DNA of 64,000 bases from Cesiribacter sp. SM1 (GTDB lineage: Bacteria; Bacteroidota; Bacteroidia; Cytophagales; Cyclobacteriaceae), in assembly GCF_020178975.1 (NCBI RefSeq), contig NZ_JAHXBU010000007.1, positions 1 through 64,000 on the forward strand, given 5' to 3'. Under the pieces are notes generated by a model, which was not told the origin of the DNA, did not search any database, and saw nothing but the letters and a program-made list of their open reading frames with translations. This document shows positions 34,752 to 43,882 of this stretch, in pieces. Position 1 is the stretch's first letter; every line of letters starts with the position of its first letter. The translations under genes and the position numbers were made by a program.

Positions 34752-35447
34752 CTACCCTCTTACCGTTCTTTGCTCAATGCGCTTTTCGTAGTTGCTGCCC
34801 TGGAAGATGCGTTGTACATAGATGCCGGGGGTGTGAATCATATTGGGGTCCAGCTCACCGGCGGGTACCAGCTCTTCTACCTCCGCAATAGTGATTTTGC
34901 CTGCTGCCGCCATCATGGGGTTAAAGTTGCGGGCAGTGCCTTTGTAAATAAGGTTGCCGGCAGTATCGCCTTTCCAGGCTTTTACCAGCGAAAAATCGGC
35001 CCGCAGCCCCAGCTCCATCAGGTAAACTTTGCCATTAAACTCCCGGGTTTCTTTGCCCTCTGCCACTTCGGTACCTACACCGGCAGGTGTGAAAAATGCA
35101 GGAATGCCTGCGCCGCCTGCCCTGATGCGTTCGGCCAGCGTACCCTGAGGGATAAGTTCCACCTCCAGTTCTCCGCTTAGCAGCTGTCTTTCAAATTCTG
35201 CATTTTCGCCAACGTAAGATGAGATCATCTTCTTTACCTGGCGTGTTTGCAGCAGGAGGCCTATCCCGAAATCATCAACACCTGCATTGTTGGAGATACA
35301 GGTGAGGCCTTTGGTGCCCTTTTTGAGCAGGGCTGCAATGCTGTTTTCAGGAATACCGCATAGGCCAAAGCCGCCCAGCATCAGTACGGCACCGTCCTGG
35401 ATATCACGAATGGCTTCGTCGGCATTTTGTACTACCTTATTGATCAT
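34752..35447 (-). CDS. scoA: 3-oxoacid CoA-transferase, subunit A
   Basis: 231 residues. Begins [35 protein letters not shown], the CoA-binding start of A subunits, and contains [24 protein letters not shown]. It forms a heterodimer/tetramer with subunit B encoded next. The stop-to-start gap with ribF is only 7 nt, so it may be transcribed with the ribF-truB run although the functions are unrelated. Confidence 0.93.
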   Translation of the reverse strand: MINKVVQNADEAIRDIQDGAVLMLGGFGLCGIPENSIAALLKKGTKGLTCISNNAGVDDFGIGLLLQTRQVKKMISSYVGENAEFERQLLSGELEVELIPQGTLAERIRAGGAGIPAFFTPAGVGTEVAEGKETREFNGKVYLMELGLRADFSLVKAWKGDTAGNLIYKGTARNFNPMMAAAGKITIAEVEELVPAGELDPNMIHTPGIYVQRIFQGSNYEKRIEQRTVRG

Positions 35448-35454
35448 AAAAAAT

Positions 35455-36387
35455 CTAGCTGTTATTAAGTATTGAGAGTGCCTGTTCCTTGTCTCTGTTA
35501 AGCTGTTGCTGCAGATCCTGCAGGGAGTTGAATTTTAGCTCCTGCCTTATCTGCCGGATCAGCTCAATTCTTAGCTGCCTGCCATATAAGTCCTGATTCA
35601 GCTCAAATATATGTACTTCCTGCCGGTGCTCGTTTCCCCCCACCGTAGGCCGGTTGCCAATGTTGAGCATGCCACTCCATTGTGCTCCTTCCAGTGCTAC
35701 CTTAACAGCATAAACCCCGTCAGAAGGGATAAGTTTGTAAGTTTCGGGTATTTGCAGGTTGGCCGTAGGAAAGCCCAGGCTTCGCCCTATTTTATCACCT
35801 TCTACTACATTGCCTGCAAAGCTGTAATTCCTGCCCAGGTATGCAGCGGCTTCCTCTACTTTTCCTTCGGAAAGAGCTGCCCGTATACGGCTGGAGCTTA
35901 CACCTACATGCTCAACATCCTGCCGCGGAATTTCTTCTACCTCAAAGCCATATTGTTGCTTGTTGGCCATCAGGTGCTCAAAGCTGCCCTCCCGGTTTCT
36001 GCCAAAGCGGTGGTCGTAGCCAATTACCAGTTTTTTGGTGCCAATGGCATCTATAAGCACCTGCTGGATAAACTCCTGGGAGGTTAACCTGGAAAATTCC
36101 GGGGTAAAGGGAATCTTCACCAGGTGTTCCACGCCATAATCTGCAAGCAGGGCTGCTTTTTCATCAAAAGTAGAAAGCAGCTTAAGATCTTTGCTGTCTG
36201 CATGCAGCACCAGCCTGGGGTGTGGCCAGTAGGTAATAAGCACAGATTCTCCCGGACCCTGTTTTGCGGCATCGGTCAACCGCTTGATTATTTTCTGATG
36301 CCCGATATGAACGCCATCAAAAGTGCCGCTGGTAACTACGGCATAGGGCAGGCGCTCAAAGTGCTGCAGGCCTTCATATACTTTCAT
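35455..36387 (-). CDS. ribF: Bifunctional riboflavin kinase/FAD synthetase
   Basis: 310 residues. The N-terminal FAD synthetase half has [14 protein letters not shown] (21-34) and the C-terminal riboflavin kinase half has [14 protein letters not shown] and [12 protein letters not shown]. It makes FMN and FAD from riboflavin and ATP. Overlaps truB by 14 nt, so the two are translationally coupled in the conserved Bacteroidota ftsX-truB neighbourhood. Confidence 0.96.
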   Translation of the reverse strand: MKVYEGLQHFERLPYAVVTSGTFDGVHIGHQKIIKRLTDAAKQGPGESVLITYWPHPRLVLHADSKDLKLLSTFDEKAALLADYGVEHLVKIPFTPEFSRLTSQEFIQQVLIDAIGTKKLVIGYDHRFGRNREGSFEHLMANKQQYGFEVEEIPRQDVEHVGVSSSRIRAALSEGKVEEAAAYLGRNYSFAGNVVEGDKIGRSLGFPTANLQIPETYKLIPSDGVYAVKVALEGAQWSGMLNIGNRPTVGGNEHRQEVHIFELNQDLYGRQLRIELIRQIRQELKFNSLQDLQQQLNRDKEQALSILNNS

Positions 36388-37069
36388 TGGAGACCTCTTT
36401 TATATGTTCCAGCAGGGGGAGTGGTTCAACAGCATCGTTCACATGTTTTTCGCCGATGCGGGTGCGCCGCAGCGCTGCAAGAAAAGCACCGGTGCCCAGC
36501 TGCTGTCCCAGGTCCCGGGCAAGGCTGCGGATGTAAGTGCCTTTTGAGCACACAATTCTGAAGTGTACCTCTGGCGGGGTGAAGGCAGTTATTTCAAAGG
36601 TATGTACCTCAACCGCACGTGGCTCCAGCTTTATTTCTTTACCTGCACGTGCTTTTTTATAAGCCCTTTGTCCGCCTACCTTAATGGCAGAGTGTGCCGG
36701 AGGGATCTGGGCCAGAGAACCGGTCAGTGATTTAGCTGCTTCTTCCACCTGCGCTTCTGTGATATGCTCATAGGGAGATTCGCTGTCGAAAGGGGTTTCC
36801 AGGTCGTAGGAAGGGGTTGTTTTTCCCAGGATAAAGGTGCCGGTATATTCTTTTTCCCAGCCCTGGAAAAAGTCTATCTGTTTGGTCATTTTACCGGTGC
36901 AGATAATCAGCAGCCCGGTTGCCAGCGGATCAAGGGTGCCGGCATGGCCTATTTTTTTCATCTTCAGTGCGCCGCGCAGCTTATTCACCACATCAAAGGA
37001 GGTCCAGTGATAGGGTTTATCCAGGAGCAGTACTTCGCCCTCGGCGAAATGATATTCTGATTTCCTCAT
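36374..37069 (-). CDS. truB: tRNA pseudouridine-55 synthase
   Basis: 231 residues, short type without PUA domain, as usual in Bacteroidota. The catalytic Asp47 is in [31 protein letters not shown] and [13 protein letters not shown] are family motifs. It makes pseudouridine in the T-loop of elongator tRNAs. The GTG/ATG choice is not an issue: the ATG at 37069 is the only good start. An intergenic gap of 137 nt precedes it, in the position where related genomes have uppP. Confidence 0.96.
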   Translation of the reverse strand: MRKSEYHFAEGEVLLLDKPYHWTSFDVVNKLRGALKMKKIGHAGTLDPLATGLLIICTGKMTKQIDFFQGWEKEYTGTFILGKTTPSYDLETPFDSESPYEHITEAQVEEAAKSLTGSLAQIPPAHSAIKVGGQRAYKKARAGKEIKLEPRAVEVHTFEITAFTPPEVHFRIVCSKGTYIRSLARDLGQQLGTGAFLAALRRTRIGEKHVNDAVEPLPLLEHIKEVSNESI

Positions 37070-37206
37070 GTTGAGAGGTAACTAATAAAAAATAACCATT
37101 GTGTATACCTGACTGCAGCCACACCCAATGGCAAATGGTGCCAGATAATAGTAATCTCCGGGAGATCACCGAATGCAGCAGCGCTGCCCTGTGATCTCCT
37201 GAATAA
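37070..37206. other. Gap in the ftsX-truB operon, hairpin-bearing
   Basis: GGAGATCAC (37161-37169) pairs with GTGATCTCC (37191-37199), but no T run follows on either strand, so it is a structure rather than a clear terminator. No remnant of uppP was found in these 137 nt. Confidence 0.45.
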
Positions 37207-37431
37207 TTATGCTTGTGTTTCTTTCTTTGGGTTGTACAGAATGGCAAATATTTCAAAGATGAAACCTGCCATGACCACTATTGGGCCCAGGGTAATGCCT
37301 AAAAAGCCAAAACCATGTGGCTCGCTGTCCATGCTCATAATCACAAATCCTACTATGAGAATGAGGATGCCTACCAGCATCAAAACATAGTTGCCTCTTT
37401 TAAAAGGCATAAATTGATTGTTGTTTTCCAT
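37207..37431 (-). CDS. DUF3098 membrane protein
   Basis: 74 residues from MENNNQFMPFKRGNY (ATG at 37431; the frame stays open to 37449, overlapping ftsX). Two membrane helices flank a polar turn (LMLVGILILIVGFVIMS and ITLGPIVVMAGFIFEIFAIL). The family is restricted to Bacteroidota and sits between ftsX and uppP/truB. Function unknown, perhaps linked to cell division because of this conserved position. Confidence 0.88.
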   Translation of the reverse strand: MENNNQFMPFKRGNYVLMLVGILILIVGFVIMSMDSEPHGFGFLGITLGPIVVMAGFIFEIFAILYNPKKETQA

Positions 37432-37432
37432 A

Positions 37433-38332
37433 TCAGTATAATTCATCAAGCGATAATCTTAAATACTTATTCATGGCCCGCCAGGTGCTGTACCAGCCTA
37501 CAAAGCCGCCGGCTATAATCAGGGCAGCAAACACAATAACAGAATTGCGCCAGTCGGCCAGCAGATGCAGGTCTTCTATGCGGGTGTAAGCCCATTGCAT
37601 CAGCGCATAGAGCAGTGCAGAAGCAACAACTCCGGCAAGTACCCCATGCAGAAAAGCCCTTGTTAAAAAAGGTTTACGGATAAAACGGCTGGTAGCACCT
37701 ACTAATTGCATGCTCCTGATCAGGAAGCGCTGCGAAAACAGTGCCAGTTTAATGGTGTTGTTGATCAGCACAAGTACCACAATCAGCAGCAGGATAGCAA
37801 ACCCAAGCAGAATCAGCCCGATTTTAGCCAGGTTCTCGTTTACCGACTCTACCAGACTTTTAACATAGGTTACCTCGAAAATTCCTGATGTTTGCTGAAT
37901 CTCCGACTTGATCATCTCCAGGCTATCGGCCTGGTAGTACTCCGGCTTGAGCTTCATCACATAAGAGTCACGCAGGGGGTTGTCGCCCAGCAGTGCTATT
38001 TCCTCATCCGGATTATCTAAGAAACCTTCTGCTGCTTCTTCTTTGCTGATGTAGCGTATCTGCGCCTTGTTGTCTTTGGCAGCAGTGTATCTTTTGGAGG
38101 CGAGTGTTTTGCTTATTTTAATACGGTTGGCTTCAGACAAATCTCTGTCCAGGAACACCTGTACCTCCAGGTTTTCCTGTATAATAGCCTGCAGCCGGTT
38201 AGCATGGAGCAGGAGCAGGGCAAAAAGCCCTAGTACAAACAGTGCCATACTAATGCTGAAGATTACACTGGCGAAAGGGTAGCTGCCAAGCTTTTTTTTG
38301 CGGATTTTTCTGGGTTTCGCGGAATCGGCCAT
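37433..38332 (-). CDS. ftsX: Cell division protein FtsX
   Basis: 299 residues, four membrane helices with a large extracytoplasmic loop after the first. VFLDRDLSEANRIKISKTL and GDNPLRDSYVMKLKPEYYQ lie in the loop, and the permease part has FLIRSMQLVGATSRFIRKPFLTRAFLHGVLAG. FtsEX controls peptidoglycan hydrolases at the septum; ftsE is not adjacent. A basic N terminus (KPRKIRKKKLGSYPFASV) precedes helix 1. It heads the DUF3098-truB-ribF run. Confidence 0.94.
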   Translation of the reverse strand: MADSAKPRKIRKKKLGSYPFASVIFSISMALFVLGLFALLLLHANRLQAIIQENLEVQVFLDRDLSEANRIKISKTLASKRYTAAKDNKAQIRYISKEEAAEGFLDNPDEEIALLGDNPLRDSYVMKLKPEYYQADSLEMIKSEIQQTSGIFEVTYVKSLVESVNENLAKIGLILLGFAILLLIVVLVLINNTIKLALFSQRFLIRSMQLVGATSRFIRKPFLTRAFLHGVLAGVVASALLYALMQWAYTRIEDLHLLADWRNSVIVFAALIIAGGFVGWYSTWRAMNKYLRLSLDELY

Positions 38333-38392
38333 ATTTTGCCAGCTTATAGAAATGTTTAGTGGGCAAATTAATGCTTTTGACGCAAAACCAAA

Positions 38393-38417
38393 AACAGCCG
38401 GCTGCTGGCCGGCTGTT
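38393..38417 (-). terminator. Terminator of the sigma/anti-sigma operon
   Basis: AACAGCCGGC (38393-38402) pairs with GCCGGCTGTT (38408-38417), followed on the minus strand by a T run. Confidence 0.8.
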
Positions 38418-38426
38418 CTTTGTGTT

Positions 38427-39407
38427 TTAGTTGTGCTGGGGATTCATTTTTTGATTTCGCGTAATCTCCAGTTCCTTTATCAGCTTTTCGTTACTAATCT
38501 TCTTTAGCCTCACCAGCTTTTGCTGGTCGTTCTTCAGGCCGTAGTAATTCTTCTCAAAGAAAAGATAATACACACGCGATCCTTCAGTGTTGATCTCCAG
38601 AATTTCATAAGGCTTGCTCTTGAAATCTCCGTAGATGAAAAGCTTATTATCGTAGAACTGGTAATGGAAATCGTATTTTTCGTGCAGCTGTGCGCTTACC
38701 TCAATACTTTGGGTAGAAAACTGACGGTTCTGGGCCAGGGCATCCACCGGGGCCTCGGGCTGGTGATTGGATGCACTTATTTCAGTGTCTTTAAAGTCGC
38801 TCAGTACATTGGGTTTCTGTATCTGTATGTTCTGCTGGCTGTCGGTTTTAAGATTGCTGTTCTTAGCCTCAGGCAGCACTGCTTTGTCTTTCCGGCTGAT
38901 CGGGGCCTTTACATCTGCAATTGCGACTGGGGCTGCAGGTCTTACACTACTTTGTTCCCGTGGCTGGCTGATTTCTGCTTTTTCCACTGTTGTACCTGTG
39001 TAGGTAACCGCAGGCATTTCAGGGATGGAGTACGTGTAGGGCTTATCGGTATCGGAGAAGTTAATGATACCAACAGGCAATTCTGTTGCTGCTTCTGGTT
39101 CATCACTGCTGCCATAGAAATAAATGGCTGTGCCCATGAGTCCAACCAGTGCAACACCGGCAGCTATTTTAAGGCCGATGGCAGAGCTAAAGCCGCCTGC
39201 ACCTACCTCTATACTGTTCAGCCTGTTTTTGAGCTCCAGCCGGCGCTCTTCCTGCAGTGCATGCACAATATCCTGCTGAAACAGCATATCTTCCTGCAAC
39301 TGGCTGTCTGCAGCCAGTTTGGCATCCATTGCTGCCTTTTCATCAGCAGAAAGTTTACCCAACAGGTAATTGTCCAGACGGTCGTTATGGTGTGAGTTTC
39401 CGATCAT
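38427..39407 (-). CDS. Anti-sigma factor-like membrane protein
   Basis: 326 residues, beginning two bases after the sigma factor gene. The N terminus (LDNYLLGKLSADEKAAMDAKLAADSQLQEDM) is the helical zinc-less anti-sigma start common in Bacteroidota, followed by one membrane helix (IGLKIAAGVALVGLMGTAIYFYG, about 75-97). The rest is a Ser/Pro/Gln-rich periplasmic linker and a folded C-terminal domain (HEKYDFHYQFYDNKLFIYGDF). It should hold the ECF sigma factor inactive until an extracytoplasmic signal is received. The C-terminal domain is not a family I know. Confidence 0.78.
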   Translation of the reverse strand: MIGNSHHNDRLDNYLLGKLSADEKAAMDAKLAADSQLQEDMLFQQDIVHALQEERRLELKNRLNSIEVGAGGFSSAIGLKIAAGVALVGLMGTAIYFYGSSDEPEAATELPVGIINFSDTDKPYTYSIPEMPAVTYTGTTVEKAEISQPREQSSVRPAAPVAIADVKAPISRKDKAVLPEAKNSNLKTDSQQNIQIQKPNVLSDFKDTEISASNHQPEAPVDALAQNRQFSTQSIEVSAQLHEKYDFHYQFYDNKLFIYGDFKSKPYEILEINTEGSRVYYLFFEKNYYGLKNDQQKLVRLKKISNEKLIKELEITRNQKMNPQHN

Positions 39408-39409
39408 TG

Positions 39410-39949
39410 CTAATCCATGAAGTCGCTTTTGCTGTACTTACTGCGCACAAGCTCATCGAGCTTCTTCTTACACTTATATTTTTTTGTTTTTGCGGTATCT
39501 GTATTGGCAAATCCCAGCTTTTCTGCGATCAGTTCCATAGATAAACCGTCAAAATAGTAATAGGTTAAAACTTTGCGGCAGGTAGATCCCAATTCTGCAA
39601 CACACTTCCTGATAATTTGTACGCGTTCCTTGCTGTCTTCGCCCAGGTATTCTTCGCTGTCTTTGGCCTCGTGCACAAGCTTGCTTTTACGCTCGAATTC
39701 CTTGCGCCAGAGGTTTTGGCAAATACTGTATAGATACGTACTGATTTTAGAAGTAAGTACAAGATTTCCACTGGCAGCTTTTTGCCAGAAAACGATCAGG
39801 GCATCCTGAAAAACATCTTTGGCTTCCTGCTCGCCGCCGCCATGACTGATGACGATATGCGTCATCATGCGATAGTGTTTCTTATACAGAAAATCTAACG
39901 CCTTTTCATCGCCGCGGGCAATACGCTCCAGAACCTCGCTGTCTTTCAT
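39410..39949 (-). CDS. ECF-type RNA polymerase sigma factor
   Basis: 179 residues. Region 2 shows DFLYKKHYRMMTHIV and AKDVFQDALIVFWQKAASG; region 4 shows CVAELGSTCRKVLTYYYFDGLSMELIAEKLGFANTDTAKTKKYKCKKKL. Its partner anti-sigma gene follows after 2 nt on the same strand, the usual ECF arrangement. Regulon unknown. The next gene on this strand, beyond 100 nt, is the PdeM nuclease-like gene, probably unrelated. Confidence 0.93.
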   Translation of the reverse strand: MKDSEVLERIARGDEKALDFLYKKHYRMMTHIVISHGGGEQEAKDVFQDALIVFWQKAASGNLVLTSKISTYLYSICQNLWRKEFERKSKLVHEAKDSEEYLGEDSKERVQIIRKCVAELGSTCRKVLTYYYFDGLSMELIAEKLGFANTDTAKTKKYKCKKKLDELVRSKYSKSDFMD

Positions 39950-40052
39950 CTAGCTCGCTACTGTGTTAATACGTTTTGTTCTGCAGAAGTAACCACCTTG
40001 CTTTGTAAAAAATTAATAAAAACCTACATGAGGTTTTAGTGCATGCCGGCAA

Positions 40053-40730
40053 TTACGAACCCAAAGGTATAACACGTTCCGGTAAAACCCCATACACCTG
40101 CTCGCCTGCCTTAGGTTTAATTTTGTAAAATCCTGTGAATTTTCCAAAAGCAGGCAATATGCCGTAATGTAAGCCAAAGTAAAAACAGGGCAGGCTTAGC
40201 TGCTGCCGGCCCTGCCCGGATAGCTGTATGGCAGGGTGTACATGCCCGCACAGTGTATAAAGGCTTGTGTTGCTGTTGGCCTCCTCCGGCGGGTGGTGGG
40301 TAAGTAAAAATGGGGAAATTTCCATTTTTTCGTCTACCACCTGCAAACAGCTGCCTGCATACAGCTGCCGGGGCAGCACATCGTGGTTACCCCTGATGAG
40401 GGTAAAAAGAATATTTTTTTTCTCTTCCATCCATGCTTCAAGCCGGTTCCACTCCTGGTTGAAGCTGCTATGGAACAAATCTCCCAGAAATATTACCTGC
40501 AGAGGTTGCCACTGATTCAATAAATTATCGAGCGTATGGAGATCGTGCTCATGAATTTTACCCGAAATAGGAATGCCTGCCTTTCTGAAGTGGGCAGCTT
40601 TGCCCAAATGCAGGTCTGCAAGCAGTAATATTTTTTTCTGGGTCCAGAATATGGCCTTTTCCGGCAGTAGTAGTAACTCCTGTCCGGCTATGGTATGAAT
40701 GGTGGGGCTAATGGATTTTTCCTGCTGCAT
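40053..40730 (-). CDS. pdeM: Ligase-associated phosphoesterase PdeM
   Basis: 225 residues from MQQEKSISPT (the frame stays open to 40772). A calcineurin-like metallophosphoesterase: LLLADLHLGKAAHFRKAG, VIFLGDLFHSS, LIRGNHDVLP and CGHVHPAIQL provide the metal ligands. The family is found with an ATP-dependent DNA ligase, a DEXH helicase and a beta-CASP exonuclease in a ligase-associated DNA damage response. All four are in this window, but this one is separated from the helicase by a DUF2147 gene on the other strand. Confidence 0.92.
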   Translation of the reverse strand: MQQEKSISPTIHTIAGQELLLLPEKAIFWTQKKILLLADLHLGKAAHFRKAGIPISGKIHEHDLHTLDNLLNQWQPLQVIFLGDLFHSSFNQEWNRLEAWMEEKKNILFTLIRGNHDVLPRQLYAGSCLQVVDEKMEISPFLLTHHPPEEANSNTSLYTLCGHVHPAIQLSGQGRQQLSLPCFYFGLHYGILPAFGKFTGFYKIKPKAGEQVYGVLPERVIPLGS

Positions 40731-40859
40731 GACTATCTTATGGAACAACACCGGGTAAAAAGGGGTTCGCAAGCCTGGGTCTAATATTGTAAATAAATGG
40801 ACTGGTATTTGCAGTATGTTTTTTAATTATTATTTTACTACTCTATAAAAGATCCCCGA

Positions 40860-41309
40860 ATGAAGCACATGATGAAAACGTTGACGGTGGTAGCTGTGAT
40901 GCTATTGGCTGGCCTTTCTGCCCACGCACAAACCAAAGCAGATGACATTTTAGGAACCTGGTGGAATGCCGAAAAAACTTCTAAAATTGAGGTCTACAAG
41001 AATGGAGATAAGTATTTTGGTAAAATTATACACCTGGAAAGCCCCAATGATGAGCAGGGTAAGCCAAGAGTAGATAAAGACAACCCGGATACCAAACTCC
41101 GCAACCGTCCGTTAATGGGCCTTGTAATTCTGAAGGGGCTGGAATATGACGGAGATGGTGAATACGAAGATGGTGAGATCTATGATCCCAAGAGCGGCAA
41201 AACCTATTCTGCCAATGCAGAGCTTGTGAACAGGAACAAGCTTGATTTACGTGGCTATGTTGGTATATCGCTCATTGGCCGTACCTCCAGCTGGACGCGC
41301 GCGCAGTAA
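40860..41309 (+). CDS. DUF2147 secreted protein
   Basis: 149 residues. Signal peptide MKHMMKTLTVVAVMLLAGLSAHAQ, then ILGTWWNAEKTSKIEVYKNGDKYFGKIIHLESPND and LMGLVILKGLEYDGDGEYEDGEIYDPKSGKTYSANAEL, which define DUF2147. The family is periplasmic and beta-rich; role unknown. It lies between the PdeM gene (divergent) and the helicase gene (convergent), on the opposite strand to the repair genes, and ends at a large perfect hairpin. Confidence 0.9.
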   Translation: MKHMMKTLTVVAVMLLAGLSAHAQTKADDILGTWWNAEKTSKIEVYKNGDKYFGKIIHLESPNDEQGKPRVDKDNPDTKLRNRPLMGLVILKGLEYDGDGEYEDGEIYDPKSGKTYSANAELVNRNKLDLRGYVGISLIGRTSSWTRAQ

Positions 41310-41331
41310 AAAGAACAAAGCACTACAAGCA

Positions 41332-41370
41332 TAAACAGGAAAAGCGGCACACAGCCGCTTTTCCTGTTTA
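41332..41370. terminator. Perfect 17-bp hairpin, bidirectional terminator
   Basis: The arm at 41332-41348 (TAAACAGGAAAAGCGGC) pairs without mismatch with 41354-41370, loop ACACA. It includes the helicase stop codon (TAA, minus strand 41368-41370) and closes both convergent genes. Confidence 0.8.
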
Positions 41371-43869
41371 TAAAAATCCCTGCTTTCCAGCCCACTGCTC
41401 CAGCTGCAGCTGCATTTTGGCAATGCGGCTTTCCAGGTCTTCACTGCTGATGTGTTCTCTTAGCCGGTCTACCATAATAGGAAAGGCAAAAGGTGTAGGG
41501 CGTGCCGGGCGCAGTAACACAATTTCCTGTGCGTTTATGCGCTGCAAGGCCTTCAAAAACCTGTCCTGCTCTAGTTGTACCTGCAGCACTTCTCTGCTGG
41601 CTTGTTCCAGCAGCAGGTTCTGCGGATCGTACTCCTGCAATACATCGTATATGATACTGCTGTTTGCCTGCAGGTGCTTGTTAGAGACCGGCTTACCGGG
41701 GTAGCCGGTAAATACAAGCCCGGCTATGGCGGCAATTTCCCTGAACCTTCGGCGGGCCATTTCGGTGCTGTTAATACTTTCCCTTATATCATCGAGCAGG
41801 ATTTCTGCAGAAAAAAGATCTTCCGAAAGCGCTTCTTCCAGTGGTATGGGCGTGTCTGACAGGAGCTCAAAGCCATAGTCGTTCATGGCCAGGCTAAAGG
41901 ATAGGGGCTGCAGGCGGCTGATCCTATAGGCAGTGAGTGCCGCCAGCAATTCATGCACATTACGGCCCTCGAAAGGATAAAAAACAGCATGGTAGCCATC
42001 CGGACTCCTGAAGCTTTCAATCAGCAGCTGGTGTAATTGGGGGATGCCGGAGAGCCTGCTCTGCAGGCCCAGGATGGGTTCTACGGCAAGTACTTCCGGT
42101 TCTGTGTTCAGGCCGTTAGCGGCTTCGGAAATAACTTCCCTGATCAGGCTGCTCATGGTAGAGGATAGGGATAAACGGCTGCCCGACCAGCGTGGCACCA
42201 CTCCCTTTTTGCTTTTGCTGCGGCGCACCAGCACCGTCATGTCTTTGATCTGCTCAAACTGCAGAGCCCGACCGGCAAACCAGAATACATCACCCTTCTT
42301 CAGCCTTGAGATAAAGCTCTCTTCAATCTGGCCAATGTAACCCCCACTTATAAACTTTATGCGCAGGGTAGGGTCGCTTACAATGGTGCCCATGGAAAGC
42401 CGGTGCCTTAAAGCTATGCGCTTGCTGGGTACCCGGTAGTAGCCTTCCTCATCTTTTGCTACTTTGTTGTACTCTTCATACTGATCGAGGGTGCTGCCAC
42501 CGCTGGTTACAAACTCCAGCGCCCACCGCCATTCTTCCTGGTTTAAGGTGCTGTAGCTCCAGCTGGCTTTCACCTCCTCATAGAGCTCATCTTCCCGAAA
42601 GCCTTCTCCCACCGCCATGGTTACTAAATATTGTACCAGCACATCCATTGGCTTTTGCAGGGGTACCCGGCTTTCGCAGTGTGCAGTGGCAAGCGCTTTT
42701 TTTAAGGCTGCAGCCTCCAGCAACTCTAGCCCGTTGGTGGGTAAGAAATGTATTTTACTGGTGGCGCCCGGCTGATGGCCACTGCGGCCCGCCCGCTGCA
42801 TAAATCGGGCTATGCCTTTGGGGCTGCCTACCTGTATTACTGTTTGTACCGGCTTAAAGTCTACACCAAGGTCAAGGCTGGAGGTGCATATCACCAGCTT
42901 CAGGCGGCCACTATGCAGGGCATCTTCTACCCAGTCGCGCACCTCGCGGTCAAGGGAACCGTGGTGCAGGGCAACAAGGCCAGCCATTTGTGGTGCATAT
43001 TCCATCAGCTTCTGGTACCAGAGCTCTGTTTGGGCACGTGTGTTGGTAAAGAGTAGGGTAGAGGTACTGTTTTCGATGATGGGCAGGATGTAGGGGAGCA
43101 GCTTTAAGCCCATATGCCCGGCCCAGGGCAGTGATTCTACCTCTTCCGGAATGATGGATGCAATCTCTATCTTTTTATCTACCTGTGCCCTTACCAGTTT
43201 GGCTTGCTTTGCCTCCTGCTTACCCACCAGAATTTCCATGGCTTCCTGCAGGTTGCCAATGGTGGCACTAATGCCCCAGGTTTTGGGCTGCAGGCTGTTT
43301 ATTTTGCGCAGCCGGGTAATGGCCAGTTCTGTTTGTACACCCCGCTTGCTGCCCAGCAGCTCGTGCCACTCATCTACCACCAGGCAGCGAAAGCGCTTAA
43401 AGAGCTGGCTGCTGGTCTTCTGGCTTAGGAGCAGGTGCAGGCTTTCTGGGGTGGTAATGATACACTCCTGACTGCTGCGGAGCTGTTTCTGGCGCTCGCT
43501 GCTGCTGGTATCTCCTGTTCGTAACGATACCTTCCAGCTCATGCCCAGCTCATCCACCACCTGCTGCATGGCCAGCTGCAAATCACGGGCAAGGGCACGC
43601 AGCGGTGTTATCCATACAAGCTGTAGTCCGCCAGGGCGTTTGCTTTGCCAGTTGTCGGGGTTTTCATTTATCCACTCCAGCAGCAGGGCCCACCAGAGGG
43701 CATAGGTTTTGCCGCTGCCGGTGGGTGCATTCAGCAAACCACTTTGCCCCTGCAGGTAGGCTGTCCACACCTCTTCCTGGAAGGGAAAGGGCTGCCAGCC
43801 CCGGCTTTTGAACCAGCTTTGGGCGACCCTTAGATCAGGAACTGTAGAACTGTTTATTATTGATTTCAA
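41368..43869 (-). CDS. Ligase-associated DEXH-box DNA helicase (Lhr-like)
   Basis: 833 residues. Helicase domain 1 holds Q-loop FPFQEEVWTAY, Walker A LLNAPTGSGKTYA (about 40-52) and DEWH Walker B in VVDEWHELLGSKRG. Domain 2 holds GLVALHHGSLDR, LVICTSSLDLGVDF and QVGSPKGIARFMQRAGRSGH. An Lhr-type C-terminal region follows (GYIGQIEESFISRLKKGDVFWFAGRALQF). It is an ATP-driven 3'-5' DNA translocase of the ligase-associated repair set. Directly followed on the strand by nothing but the hairpin, and preceded after 13 nt by the ligase gene, so they form one unit. Confidence 0.93.
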   Translation of the reverse strand: MKSIINSSTVPDLRVAQSWFKSRGWQPFPFQEEVWTAYLQGQSGLLNAPTGSGKTYALWWALLLEWINENPDNWQSKRPGGLQLVWITPLRALARDLQLAMQQVVDELGMSWKVSLRTGDTSSSERQKQLRSSQECIITTPESLHLLLSQKTSSQLFKRFRCLVVDEWHELLGSKRGVQTELAITRLRKINSLQPKTWGISATIGNLQEAMEILVGKQEAKQAKLVRAQVDKKIEIASIIPEEVESLPWAGHMGLKLLPYILPIIENSTSTLLFTNTRAQTELWYQKLMEYAPQMAGLVALHHGSLDREVRDWVEDALHSGRLKLVICTSSLDLGVDFKPVQTVIQVGSPKGIARFMQRAGRSGHQPGATSKIHFLPTNGLELLEAAALKKALATAHCESRVPLQKPMDVLVQYLVTMAVGEGFREDELYEEVKASWSYSTLNQEEWRWALEFVTSGGSTLDQYEEYNKVAKDEEGYYRVPSKRIALRHRLSMGTIVSDPTLRIKFISGGYIGQIEESFISRLKKGDVFWFAGRALQFEQIKDMTVLVRRSKSKKGVVPRWSGSRLSLSSTMSSLIREVISEAANGLNTEPEVLAVEPILGLQSRLSGIPQLHQLLIESFRSPDGYHAVFYPFEGRNVHELLAALTAYRISRLQPLSFSLAMNDYGFELLSDTPIPLEEALSEDLFSAEILLDDIRESINSTEMARRRFREIAAIAGLVFTGYPGKPVSNKHLQANSSIIYDVLQEYDPQNLLLEQASREVLQVQLEQDRFLKALQRINAQEIVLLRPARPTPFAFPIMVDRLREHISSEDLESRIAKMQLQLEQWAGKQGFL

Positions 43870-43882
43870 GTCTGTATTGCTA

